Below are positions 6,875 through 14,236 of a stretch of 22,407 nucleotides of DNA, piece after piece. The notes beneath the pieces were generated by a model that was not told the DNA's origin, did no database searches, and was given only the letters and a program-made list of their open reading frames with translations. Position 1 is the first letter of the stretch, and each line of letters begins with the position of its first letter. The position numbers and the translations under genes are program-made. Origin of the DNA: a virus; IMG/VR virus record IMGVR_UViG_3300048591_000297, positions 1 to 22,407 of that record. The stretch is one strand, 5' to 3'.

Positions 6875-7930
6875 ATGAAAACCATTTTCAATTTAGTAGT
6901 GACCCTCTTGATGGTGTCCTTTATTTCTGCCCCACTGGCAGCGCAACACAATTTTGACACCTCCACCACTACTGTGGTGTTGTTTGGTGCCCTCACTGCC
7001 ATAGGCTTTGCATCGTATGGTGTAGGCTTGCCCGGTATTACCTCAGCTGACTTAGCAAAACAGATATGGATAAGACAGCTGATGGAAAAGTTTTATGCTG
7101 AGAGTGGCCACTTAATGCGCTCACAGGATATGACTCAGTTTGTGGACTACAATACTATAAACCTTGGCGATGCCGGAGCAGACCCTGAGGTGCTTATAGA
7201 TAACAGCACATACCCTATCCCTGTGGAGGAAAGAGAGGACAGCCCGCTGGAAATTCCTTTGAGCCGTTTCCGTACCAAAAACACAGTCATCCGCGATGCA
7301 GAGAGTGTGGAGCTTTCATACGATAAAATGGAGAGCGTTATCAGAGGCCACAGAAACTCTTTGATTGAAACAACAGCTGCCAAGGCAACACACGCATGGG
7401 CACCAGCTGCTGACGGCTCTTATACTCCGGTAATACAGACCACCGGCTCTGCCAGCGATTTTGAAACAAGCCGCAAGGCCATCACTATTGCTGACATTGC
7501 CAATGCAAAGCGCAAACTGGATTTGTTGAAGGTGCCGCAAAATGGCCGCATCCTTGTGTTGCACCCTACCCATCAGGGAGACCTGTTGAAAGCAGACAGT
7601 GCCCTGCAAAAAGCATTTGCCAACCTTAAAACGGGTGAGATTTATACCCTGTTCGGCTTCGCTATTTATGTGAGCACGCTTACTGCTGTGTATAACAAAA
7701 ACACAGGCGCTAAGGTGGCTTACGGTGCAGCTGCTGCACCAAGCACCGACTCCGTTTCTTCCCTGTTTTACCATGAGGCTGAGGTGATGCGTGCTGATGG
7801 TGATGTAAAGATGTTTGCCCGGTTAAATGACCCTGAGGCTGACGGTGACATCATTGGCTTTAGCAAGCGCTTTATCGGTTTGCCAATTCGTAACAAATAC
7901 CAAGGCTCTATCATTAGTGCTGCCAGCTAA
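6875..7930 (+). CDS. Major capsid protein with N-terminal signal-peptide-like segment
   Basis: A 351-residue protein in the major-capsid slot, directly after protease-scaffold. From about residue 55 it resembles HK97-fold capsid proteins: an N-arm (ADLAKQIWIRQLMEKFY), a P-domain-like stretch (IRDAESVELSYDKMESVIRGH), an A-domain with RILVLHPTHQGDLLKADSA, and the closing DPEADGDIIGFSKRFIGLPI. Oddly the first 24 residues are a textbook Sec signal, MKTIFNLVVTLLMVSFISAP then LAAQ, followed by a second hydrophobic run (VVLFGALTAIGFASYGVGLPG, about 34-54). The A-rich leader before the ATG (ACACAACCCAAATACAACC) supports this start; no later Met before residue 70 is available. The hydrophobic arm could be a propeptide removed by the prohead protease. 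Confidence 0.8.
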   Translation: MKTIFNLVVTLLMVSFISAPLAAQHNFDTSTTTVVLFGALTAIGFASYGVGLPGITSADLAKQIWIRQLMEKFYAESGHLMRSQDMTQFVDYNTINLGDAGADPEVLIDNSTYPIPVEEREDSPLEIPLSRFRTKNTVIRDAESVELSYDKMESVIRGHRNSLIETTAAKATHAWAPAADGSYTPVIQTTGSASDFETSRKAITIADIANAKRKLDLLKVPQNGRILVLHPTHQGDLLKADSALQKAFANLKTGEIYTLFGFAIYVSTLTAVYNKNTGAKVAYGAAAAPSTDSVSSLFYHEAEVMRADGDVKMFARLNDPEADGDIIGFSKRFIGLPIRNKYQGSIISAAS

Positions 7931-7960
7931 TAACAACCCACACAGACCATAGATGACCAG

Positions 7961-7984
7961 CCCGGTGCCGTAAATGGCACCGGG
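7961..7984 (+). terminator. Perfect 9-bp hairpin after capsid gene (attenuator or mRNA-end structure)
   Basis: CCCGGTGCC, loop GTAAAT, GGCACCGGG. The stem is perfect and GC-rich but no T-run follows, so it is not a standard intrinsic terminator. It would suit partial termination or 3'-end protection of the highly needed capsid message. It lies in the 93-base gap between the capsid gene and the exported protein gene. Confidence 0.45.
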
Positions 7985-8023
7985 CATTGGCGGCAAAAGA
8001 AGTAACCAAAAAACGCAACACAC

Positions 8024-8782
8024 ATGAAAAAGATTTTTGCCATTGCCACCTTGCTAAGCCTTACGGTGGCATCATTTGCACAGAGTAACGCTTACTGGTA
8101 CGGAAAGCCATCAAAGAAAGCACAGCTCACACAGTATGCTATTACTGAGAATGAGTCTTATATGTTCCCCACCTACGATGCTCAGGAAAAGAACTATGAC
8201 AATGACACCATCACTGTTACTGTAACGCAGTATGAAACAGCTGTGGATATTGACAGCATCAGTGCCACATCATGGGTGTTGCTTTCTCCTTCCAGTGCTG
8301 TGCTGGCCGGTGCCAAATTGTTTTTGCATTTAGTGACCACAGGAGACAATCAGGTGGTATATGTAAAGCAGGGCAGCACGGTGCTTGACACACTTAATGT
8401 GGGTAGCATTGCTGATGTTGTTTACTACCATAACGGGAGCAACTTTACAAGAGTGCAGAGCACTACATGGCCGTATTTTAAAGCCGATGTAACACAGGGC
8501 ACTAACATAAGCACAGCAGTAACAGCCAATGGTGATGCCGGTGTAATAACTACAGTAAGCAGCAACCTTGCTATAGATAGCAGTGCCAGCTTTACGGTAA
8601 ACAACAGCTTTGTAAAGGCTGGCAGTGTGATATTGCTTACAACGGAATATACCGGCAATGGTAGTCCTGTGCCGAGTGTGTATAGTGCTACTGCTGGCAG
8701 CTTTGTGCTCAAGTTTAAAAACCTTGGCAATGCAGCGCTAACCGGTGCAGTTAAGTTTCACTACCTCGTTTTAAACCGATAA
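8024..8782 (+). CDS. Exported beta-rich protein in head-decoration position
   Basis: A 252-residue protein with a clear Sec signal peptide (MKKIFAIATLLSLTVASFAQ, cleavage after SFA). The mature part is rich in Ser, Thr, Val and Gly and predicted beta. Its last 80 residues (VITTVSSNLAIDSSASFTVN ... GSFVLKFKNLGNAALTG) follow the pattern of a small beta domain found in virion decoration, head-fibre and tail-fibre proteins, in which an 'aGtITT.s' strand opens and 'F.....N...AlnG..k..y.v' closes. Sitting between capsid and tail genes suggests a capsid decoration or head fibre. The signal peptide would be odd for a virion part; a secreted or surface-displayed protein is the alternative. Confidence 0.5.
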   Translation: MKKIFAIATLLSLTVASFAQSNAYWYGKPSKKAQLTQYAITENESYMFPTYDAQEKNYDNDTITVTVTQYETAVDIDSISATSWVLLSPSSAVLAGAKLFLHLVTTGDNQVVYVKQGSTVLDTLNVGSIADVVYYHNGSNFTRVQSTTWPYFKADVTQGTNISTAVTANGDAGVITTVSSNLAIDSSASFTVNNSFVKAGSVILLTTEYTGNGSPVPSVYSATAGSFVLKFKNLGNAALTGAVKFHYLVLNR

Positions 8783-8792
8783 AAACCCGGAA

Positions 8793-8834
8793 AGAGCAGG
8801 CGGTGGGTGTTCGTCATGTTTCGCCCGCTGCTCT
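8793..8834 (+). other. Intergenic stem-loop before the coiled-coil membrane protein gene
   Basis: AGAGCA-g-GCGG at 8793-8803 pairs with CCGCTGCTCT at 8825-8834, giving a 10-bp stem with one bulged G and a loop of about 21 bases. It ends 16 bases before the ATG at 8851. It may tune transcription or translation of the lysis-like genes. No T-run follows. Confidence 0.35.
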
Positions 8835-8850
8835 GCTCACTGTTTTAGGT

Positions 8851-9120
8851 ATGGAGATAAAGGATGTCATTGAGATACTGATAGTTATTGTTGGAGGTAT
8901 CGCTGCTTATTTCAGACTGGAAAACTCAGTAAACGTGCAAGCGGAAAAACTTATAGGTCACATAAAGCAACATGAGGAGCTGAGTGACCGGGTGAGTAAG
9001 CATGAGGAGAAACTGGACAGTGAGCTGAAAGCAATACATGGCAAGATTGAAAGCAACCATAAAGAAATCACAGACAAACTTTCAGACATAAAAGTGCTCA
9101 TAGAGCAAATAAGAAAATGA
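8851..9120 (+). CDS. Small membrane-anchored coiled-coil protein (XhlA/holin-like)
   Basis: An 89-residue protein with one N-terminal membrane helix (EILIVIVGGIAAYF, about 8-21) and a long heptad-bearing cytoplasmic or periplasmic helix (HEELSDRVSKHEEKLDSELKA and on to the end). The shape resembles XhlA-type or single-TM holin accessory proteins. I start at ATG 8851, since the upstream GTG at 8803 lies within a stem-loop. Its stop overlaps the next start (ATGA), and that next gene looks like a spanin, which suggests a lysis pair. The function is inferred from shape and neighbour only. Confidence 0.5.
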   Translation: MEIKDVIEILIVIVGGIAAYFRLENSVNVQAEKLIGHIKQHEELSDRVSKHEEKLDSELKAIHGKIESNHKEITDKLSDIKVLIEQIRK

Positions 9121-9683
9121 GACCATACAACGTCTATAAAATAATTGTTGCAGCCTGTGTATGGGTAGCGCTTGCCTTAATGGTGGCGCTGTGTGGATGC
9201 AGCAATGTATTACAAAGCAGCCTTACACAGCAGCACACCAGCAGCGAAAAAGACAGCACACATACAGCTGTTCGATTGCGCATAGACACTGTGATTGTGC
9301 CCGGTGATAGCGTTTACATTGATGTGCCGGTGCCGGTAAAGTGCCCCAACAATGATGTGCCTATTTTCTTTGACCAAGAGGTGCAAACAGATGGCCAGCG
9401 CAATACTGTAAAGCTAAAGTTTAAGGCTGGCAAGGTGGTGGTGGATAGCCGCTGCAAAGAGCTGGAGCTACAGGTGTACTTGCTGGACAGTGTTAGTAAA
9501 CAATACAAGAGCAAGGCAGACAGTTTTGTCAGTGTTCGGCAAGAAGTAAAACAGGTGCGCTACATACCCGGTGCCTACAAGTGGGCAATGGGTTTTACTG
9601 TGTCTTTTTTCATTCTACTTATTCTATTCATCGCATACAAAATATTCAAACTAACGCCCTATGGTAAAGTCATCCCTTTCTAA
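9117..9683 (+). CDS. Lipoprotein with C-terminal membrane helix: candidate unimolecular spanin
   Basis: A 188-residue protein. The N-terminus is a lipoprotein signal: hydrophobic run, then LCGC with Cys28 as the likely lipidated residue. A periplasmic segment of about 125 residues follows, largely beta (DTVIVPGDSVYIDVPVPVKC; NTVKLKFKAGKVVVDS) with a helical end (LQVYLLDSVSKQYKSKADSF). Residues 156-178 form a strong membrane helix (WAMGFTVSFFILLILFIAYK) with a short basic tail. Lipid anchor in the outer membrane plus an inner-membrane C-terminal helix is the topology of u-spanins such as T1 gp11, which fuse the two membranes at lysis. It overlaps the upstream holin-like gene by 4 bases. No sequence homology is claimed. 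Confidence 0.5.
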   Translation: MRPYNVYKIIVAACVWVALALMVALCGCSNVLQSSLTQQHTSSEKDSTHTAVRLRIDTVIVPGDSVYIDVPVPVKCPNNDVPIFFDQEVQTDGQRNTVKLKFKAGKVVVDSRCKELELQVYLLDSVSKQYKSKADSFVSVRQEVKQVRYIPGAYKWAMGFTVSFFILLILFIAYKIFKLTPYGKVIPF

Positions 9684-10065
9684 AGAAAAAGCAGTACAAC
9701 TAAGTGCTGCTGTAGTGGAGTGCTTTGAAACGCACCCAAATGAGAAAACAGTGCATGTGGTAACCGATGGCACTGTGTTTTTAAATGCCAGTAAAAACGC
9801 TGCCATAAACCATGCCCGGAGCATTAAGGGTGAAGTGGTAACAGTAAACAAAGGCGACAAACTGCCTTTTGATGAGATGGCTGAGGCTGCTGCTGCAACT
9901 GAGGAGCCTGCTGTAACTGAGGAGCCTGTTGCAACTGAGGAGCCTGCTGTAACTGAGGAGCCTGCTGCAACTGAGGAGCCTGTTGTAACTGAGGAGCCTG
10001 CTATAACTGAGGAGCCTGCTTCTAAAGGCAAAAGCAGTAAGGTTAAAAAGGACAAAAAGAAGTAG
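9661..10065 (+). CDS. Unrecognised small protein with TEEP hexapeptide repeats
   Basis: A 134-residue protein overlapping the end of the spanin-like gene by 23 bases. Residues 1-75 form a compact alpha/beta-looking domain (VHVVTDGTVFLNASKNAAIN, then HARSIKGEVVTV). Residues 80-121 are seven acidic hexapeptides, TEEPxx (x mostly Ala/Val), and the end is a very basic tail, KGKSSKVKKDKKK. I do not recognise a family. It lies where head-tail joining proteins are expected, just before the sheath gene, and may be a connector or a small virion protein, but nothing in the sequence proves this. Confidence 0.6.
   Translation: MVKSSLSKEKAVQLSAAVVECFETHPNEKTVHVVTDGTVFLNASKNAAINHARSIKGEVVTVNKGDKLPFDEMAEAAAATEEPAVTEEPVATEEPAVTEEPAATEEPVVTEEPAITEEPASKGKSSKVKKDKKK
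9898..10023 (+). repeat. Seven tandem 18-bp repeats (TEEPxx)
   Basis: Each unit is ACTGAGGAGCCT plus six variable bases (GCTGTA, GTTGCA, GCTGCA, GTTGTA, GCTATA and similar). The 12-base core is identical in all seven copies. Repeat number could change by slippage without breaking the frame. Confidence 0.9.
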
Positions 10066-10094
10066 TCAATCACCCATAAAAAACGAAAGCAGAC

Positions 10095-11399
10095 ATGAGT
10101 GCACCTAATATCACATTTACAAGACGCACAGGAGGCCTTAACCGGTTAGCTGACAATGAGCGCAACTGGTCAGCCCTGTGTATGAGTGGAGTTGCTGCCA
10201 CCGGCCTTGCCTTAAATACGGTGGCTGAGCTTAACAATATCAATGATGCAAAAGCGCTTGGTATTGATGAGGACTATGACAGCACCAACAACACGCTGGT
10301 GTTTTACCACATCAGTGAGTTTTTCCGTATGGCTCCCGGAGCCAAGTTGTTTATCATGTTAGTGAGTCAGGCAACTACACTCACTCAAATAGCCGATAAA
10401 ACAACTACCAACGGTTTGGCAAAGCTGTTGCGTGACCCACTTTGTAAAGGCAAGGTAAGGCAGGCAGGTATTGCCCGAAACCCTGCCAGCGGTTACACAC
10501 CCACACTGGCAGCAGGTATTGACTCTGATTGTTTGGCGGTATCAGGCGGCACTTATTCCGGTGCTGTAGTAAAAGCTCAGGCACTGGCTGCTGATGAGCG
10601 CACCTATAAAAGACCGGTGCATGTGTTTGTAGAGGCAAGGCTTGACCCTGCTATGGCTACAGCCTCATTGATAGATGCCACCGGAGCCGACTGCAACCAT
10701 GTGCAGCTTGTTGCCTTACAGGATAAGGCAGTGGGCGATGCTCACGCCTTGTATGCAGCTCATGCAGCTGTAGGCACCGTGCTTGGCTTGCGTGCAAAAA
10801 TTGGCATCAGTGAAAGCCTTGCTCATCCGGGCGAAGGTTCACCGGGAGCCGGAAACATACAGAGCGCTGCTGAGAGTAAGTTTATTACTCCGGCACTAAG
10901 CAGCAATGATGCGCTGAGCACTTACACCGACATTGCCTCAGGTGACCAAGATGTGATATATGACAAAGGCTTTTTAGCTCCGCGTGTATATCAGGGCTAT
11001 CCGGGTGTGTATGTAAACAGTGACAGAACGTGCACCGCCACCAGCAGCGACTATGCACGCGGTGCGCTTAATATGGTAGTGAATGAGTGGGAGCGTATTG
11101 TGTATAAGGTAATGGTGCCCAAAATTGAGGCATCGGTAAAGGTGGATAAAAACACCGGCTACCTTGACCCATTGGTGACCAAGGCTTGGGAGGCTGATGT
11201 GGATGCTGCCGTAAGCAAGGAAATGGTGGGTGTGGAAAATGATGCTGCTGCTGACATTAGCGGTGCTGAAACTTACATAAACCCACAGCAAAACGTGCTG
11301 AGCACCGATACTATTACTGTAGAGGGTAGCATAGTGCCAAAAGGGTATGCGAAAACCATTGCTGTAAAAATAGGCTTAGATAACCCTTACAGCGCTTAA
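10095..11399 (+). CDS. Contractile tail sheath protein (DUF2586-like)
   Basis: A 434-residue tail sheath subunit, which would form the contracting outer tube. The N-terminal strand ITFTRRTGGLNR, the MSGVAATGLALNTV and LNNINDAKALGIDEDYD elements, the FRMAPGAKLFIMLVSQ strand and the C-terminal region (RGALNMVVNEWERIVYKVMV; LSTDTITVEGSIVPKGYAKT) fit the DUF2586-type sheath seen in Bacteroidota phages. The carboxyl region is where neighbouring sheath subunits exchange strands. It is followed 37 bases later by the tube gene, the universal sheath-tube order. Confidence 0.85.
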   Translation: MSAPNITFTRRTGGLNRLADNERNWSALCMSGVAATGLALNTVAELNNINDAKALGIDEDYDSTNNTLVFYHISEFFRMAPGAKLFIMLVSQATTLTQIADKTTTNGLAKLLRDPLCKGKVRQAGIARNPASGYTPTLAAGIDSDCLAVSGGTYSGAVVKAQALAADERTYKRPVHVFVEARLDPAMATASLIDATGADCNHVQLVALQDKAVGDAHALYAAHAAVGTVLGLRAKIGISESLAHPGEGSPGAGNIQSAAESKFITPALSSNDALSTYTDIASGDQDVIYDKGFLAPRVYQGYPGVYVNSDRTCTATSSDYARGALNMVVNEWERIVYKVMVPKIEASVKVDKNTGYLDPLVTKAWEADVDAAVSKEMVGVENDAAADISGAETYINPQQNVLSTDTITVEGSIVPKGYAKTIAVKIGLDNPYSA

Positions 11400-11409
11400 T
11401 CAGTCACTA

Positions 11410-11426
11410 TTTAAACACCGTTAAAA
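11410..11426 (+). repeat. Dispersed palindrome copy, upstream of tail tube gene
   Basis: TTTAAACACCGTTAAAA, lying 10 bases before the tube ATG at 11437 in the 37-base sheath-tube spacer. A weaker relative, TTTAAACAACCGGCAAA, sits at 11914-11930 directly on the start of the chaperone gene. Confidence 0.55.
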
Positions 11427-11436
11427 CAAGAGTAAA

Positions 11437-11859
11437 ATGGGAGTAGTTAACAGAGGAAATCAAACAGGATGGGGAGACATAAAGGTGGCGGTTGCCGGTA
11501 ACCAAATTACAGGCTTTACAGCTATCAGCTACAAGGATAAAACCGAAAAGGAGCTGCTGTATGGTAGCGGTAGAAAACCTATAGGTGTGGGCATTGGTAA
11601 TGAAAGTTATGAAGCCAGCATCTCTATGTATCGCTATGAGATAGACCGAATACTGGCAGGTATAACCGGAGAGAAAAAGCTGAGCAGGCTGGCAACTTTC
11701 CCTATTACTGTAGTGGCTCAAATGGAAGGGGAGTCCACCTTTCAAACCGATGTGATACTGGCTCAGTTTATGGAGAGTGGCAGAGATATGAGCCAAGGCG
11801 ATAAGATGGACATTGTGGAGCTGCCACTGTTAGTGGTGGACATTCAGTATAACGTTTAA
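11437..11859 (+). CDS. Tail tube protein
   Basis: A 140-residue mostly beta protein directly after the sheath gene, which is the place and size of the inner tail tube subunit. A beta-hairpin-rich N-terminal half (WGDIKVAVAGNQITGFTAIS) is followed by the loop LLYGSGRKPIGVGIGN, a feature of tube proteins that carry an interface loop, and a final strand pair (MDIVELPLLVVDIQYNV). The gene ends in an intrinsic terminator. Identity rests mainly on context and fold-like pattern. Confidence 0.8.
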   Translation: MGVVNRGNQTGWGDIKVAVAGNQITGFTAISYKDKTEKELLYGSGRKPIGVGIGNESYEASISMYRYEIDRILAGITGEKKLSRLATFPITVVAQMEGESTFQTDVILAQFMESGRDMSQGDKMDIVELPLLVVDIQYNV

Positions 11860-11866
11860 CCAACAG

Positions 11867-11897
11867 GAAAGAGCGCTCTTGTGGCGCTCTTTCTTTT
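11867..11897 (+). terminator. Intrinsic terminator after tail tube gene
   Basis: GAAAGAGCGC, loop TCTTGTG, GCGCTCTTTC, then TTTT. The 10-bp stem is perfect. It lies inside the structural operon, so it probably lowers expression of downstream tail genes relative to sheath and tube. Confidence 0.8.
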
Positions 11898-11929
11898 CAT
11901 TATTCAATCACTATTTAAACAACCGGCAA

Positions 11930-12319
11930 ATGGAATTTTTAAAGAATGAGCTGCCCTCATGGGTAACCGATGCAGACCTTGAAAAGTTAAACAAGTCTGC
12001 CACAGAAATAACACTGTGCGATGTTGACAGCCTTGTCAACAAAGGTGAGAAACTGGAATTTTTTGTAAAGGCGCCAAGCGACACGGCTTATGCTGCCAGT
12101 ATGCGCTTTATTACCAACAGCAAAGAGAACACTAATGATGTGGTGAAGATGCAAAAGACACTGTTTGACTTTTGCTTTTTAGTAGGTGAGCCTAAGCTAA
12201 TGCAGGAGCTGGAGAGCGAAGAAACGAAAGCAAGGCAGATGATAGCCATTGGCTTGCTGATAGGTGAGGCATACCCTATGCCTGAGGCTTCTGTAAAAAA
12301 AAGTTTCAGGAGAAAATAA
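11930..12319 (+). CDS. Tail assembly chaperone, zero-frame product (gpG-like)
   Basis: A 129-residue acidic, helical protein between tube and tape-measure genes, the slot of lambda G or Mu gp41-type chaperones that coat the tape measure during tail assembly. I start at ATG 11930 (MEFLKNELPSWVTDADLEKL) rather than at the GTG 11879, which lies within the terminator. The C-terminal residues VKKSFRRK are read just past an eight-A run, where a -1 shift would open a second frame (see the fusion entry). Confidence 0.75.
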   Translation: MEFLKNELPSWVTDADLEKLNKSATEITLCDVDSLVNKGEKLEFFVKAPSDTAYAASMRFITNSKENTNDVVKMQKTLFDFCFLVGEPKLMQELESEETKARQMIAIGLLIGEAYPMPEASVKKSFRRK

Positions 12320-12504
12320 TAGACCTCGACCCTCAGCAGGATGAGCTGAAAAAGGTGTTTGCGCTGGTGCGCATTGTGCACCGGGTAAACCCTGAGGAGC
12401 TGGAGCTGGACAAGTTAGCAGAGCTATACGCTGAGGCAAATTTTTACGAAAGGATAAAAGCAAAAATGCTGGCTGAGGAGCTGGCACAAATACTAAACAG
12501 GTGA
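11930..12504 (+). CDS. Tail assembly chaperone, -1 frameshift product (gpGT-like)
   Basis: The frame GTA AAA AAA AGT at 12293-12304 contains the slippery heptamer A AAA AAA followed by AG. A -1 slip there continues in a frame with no start of its own, reading KFQEKIIDLDPQQDELKKVF and on through LVRIVHRVNPEELELDKL and AEEL AQILNR to a TGA at 12502-12504. This yields about 191 residues. It also explains the 181 bases between the 12319 stop and the tape-measure start, which otherwise hold no gene. Such G/GT frameshifts before the tape measure are a widely conserved phage feature. The tape-measure GTG at 12501 overlaps the fusion's stop by 4 bases (GTGA). Confidence 0.8.
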
Positions 12505-14234
12505 AAAGTTTTTGGCAGTTAGGTTTTAAGGACATGATGACTCCGGGCATTGCAAAAATGCAGGGAGTGGTAAACAAGACGTTTGCCAGCCTTGCCGTGC
12601 ATGAGTCACGGGTGCAGGCCATGATGGATAAGACCTCTCAGTCTGTCAATGCTCAAAACCGTTCTTTCATGTCGCTTGGCAGCACTATCATGGCAGGCCT
12701 TGGTGTAGGCTCAGTGCTGGCACTTGGCAGCAGTGTGTTGCGTGTGGGCAGTAACATGGAGCAAACCCGTATCAGCTTTCAAACATTGCTGGGTGATGTA
12801 GATGCAGCCAATGCCAAAATAAAGGAGCTGCAAAGGTTTGCTGATGTTTCTCCCTTTAACACACAGGAGGTGCTGGATGCCGGTGTGAGCTTGCTTGGCT
12901 TTGGAGCTGAGGCTAACAAGCTGCTGCCCATAATGAATAAACTTGGCGATGCCAGCATGGGCAACTCAACCGCCTTTAAATCGCTGGTAGATAACTATGG
13001 TAAAATGTTGGGCGCACAAAGAGCCAACACTGTTGACCTTAATCAGTTTGCCATTGCCGGTGTTCCTATTTGGCGCGAAGTGGAGAAAATTATAGGCAAG
13101 AGTGGTCAAGCCGCGCGCAAGTATGTAGAGCAAAACGGTGTAAGCATGGACATCATTGATAAAGCCTTTGACAACCTGACACAAAAGGGCGGTCAGTTTT
13201 ATGGCATGATGGATGCACAGAGCCGGAGCACAACTGGCTTGTGGTCAACCTTTATGGCAGGCCTTGCGGCTTTAGCAGATAATTTATTTAAAAGTTTTCA
13301 GCCGTTTATCAATGACATGATTTTGCTTGGCCAGTCCTTACTGCCAAGTATAGAAACTGCCCTGAGCACAGTAGGCAGCATATTAGGCGGTGTGGCGGCT
13401 TTTGTAAGAGACCATGCAGGATTTATGACTGTGCTGGCCGGTGCTGTAGCCGGTGCAGTAGTAGCTTACGGTGCTATGAATTTAGCTATGTTTTTAAGCA
13501 CAGGACTCTTTGCCGGTTTAACGCTGGCAGAAAAGGCACACATGGCCATGATGTTGGTGCAGGAAATGGTGACCGGCAACTTAACGCTGGCACAGCTCTC
13601 ACTAAATGCTGCCATGATAGCCAACCCGGTAGGCCTGTTGGTTACCGGTATGGGTGCGCTGGTGGCAGGCATTGTATATGCGTGGAATAAGTTTGAAGGT
13701 TTCCGCATGGTTATCTATAAGCTATACTACACGGTTAAAGAAGTTTTCAGCAACATAGGCAGTATTATTTGGGAGGGCATTAAGGGCAGCGCTCAGCTGT
13801 TGCTTGGTATCCTTACTCTTAACCTGCCACTGATTAAAAAAGGCATGGCCAGCTTTAGTGCAGCCGGTGGCATTATGCAGTCAGCAGTTGCCAAGGGTAG
13901 TCAGGCAGGCTACGCTGCCAGCAAAGCAAATGATGCAGCCAATGCTGCTAATGATACAACGGGCACAACAGCCGGTGCAGGCATGTCCTCACCTACAGCT
14001 AAGGGTGCTTTACCCTTTTCGCCCATTGCCGGGAGTAAAACCGATGCTGCCAGCGGCAACACTGCTGCTGGTGCATCCGGTTCCGGTGGCAGTAGCAAAA
14101 ATGTAACCATCAGCATACAAAATGTGGTTGGGCAAATTACAATAGAGCAAAGTGAGAGAGGCATGGCTAACCTTAAAGAGAAGGTGAAAGAGGCACTCAT
14201 CAGCGCTATCAATGACACCGAAATGGCAATATAG
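12501..14234 (+). CDS. Tail tape measure protein
   Basis: A 577-residue tape measure, which sets tail length and is held in the tube lumen. The N-terminal part has the tape-measure domain pattern (GSNMEQTRISFQTLLGD; LQRFADVSPFNTQEVLDAGV; NQFAIAGVPIWREVEKI). Several hydrophobic segments follow at about 310-425 (VLAGAVAGAVVAYGAMNLAM; MIANPVGLLVTGMGALVAG), as usual for proteins that contact the host membrane. Residues 480-540 are low-complexity Ala/Gly/Ser. At this length a fairly short tail is expected. The GTG start is supported by the 4-base overlap with the frameshift product. Confidence 0.9.
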   Translation: MKSFWQLGFKDMMTPGIAKMQGVVNKTFASLAVHESRVQAMMDKTSQSVNAQNRSFMSLGSTIMAGLGVGSVLALGSSVLRVGSNMEQTRISFQTLLGDVDAANAKIKELQRFADVSPFNTQEVLDAGVSLLGFGAEANKLLPIMNKLGDASMGNSTAFKSLVDNYGKMLGAQRANTVDLNQFAIAGVPIWREVEKIIGKSGQAARKYVEQNGVSMDIIDKAFDNLTQKGGQFYGMMDAQSRSTTGLWSTFMAGLAALADNLFKSFQPFINDMILLGQSLLPSIETALSTVGSILGGVAAFVRDHAGFMTVLAGAVAGAVVAYGAMNLAMFLSTGLFAGLTLAEKAHMAMMLVQEMVTGNLTLAQLSLNAAMIANPVGLLVTGMGALVAGIVYAWNKFEGFRMVIYKLYYTVKEVFSNIGSIIWEGIKGSAQLLLGILTLNLPLIKKGMASFSAAGGIMQSAVAKGSQAGYAASKANDAANAANDTTGTTAGAGMSSPTAKGALPFSPIAGSKTDAASGNTAAGASGSGGSSKNVTISIQNVVGQITIEQSERGMANLKEKVKEALISAINDTEMAI

Positions 14235-14236
14235 CA

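Noticed and set aside
8803-8850. GTG start at 8803 for the coiled-coil membrane protein
   Set aside because: It lies inside a stem-loop and adds a non-membrane N-terminus; ATG 8851 gives the compact TM-plus-coil protein.
9898-10023. Tandem repeats as a CRISPR array
   Set aside because: Units are 18 bp with no unique spacers and are in frame in a protein-coding gene.
11879-11929. GTG start at 11879 for the tail chaperone
   Set aside because: It falls within the loop and stem of the intrinsic terminator; ATG 11930 is preferred.
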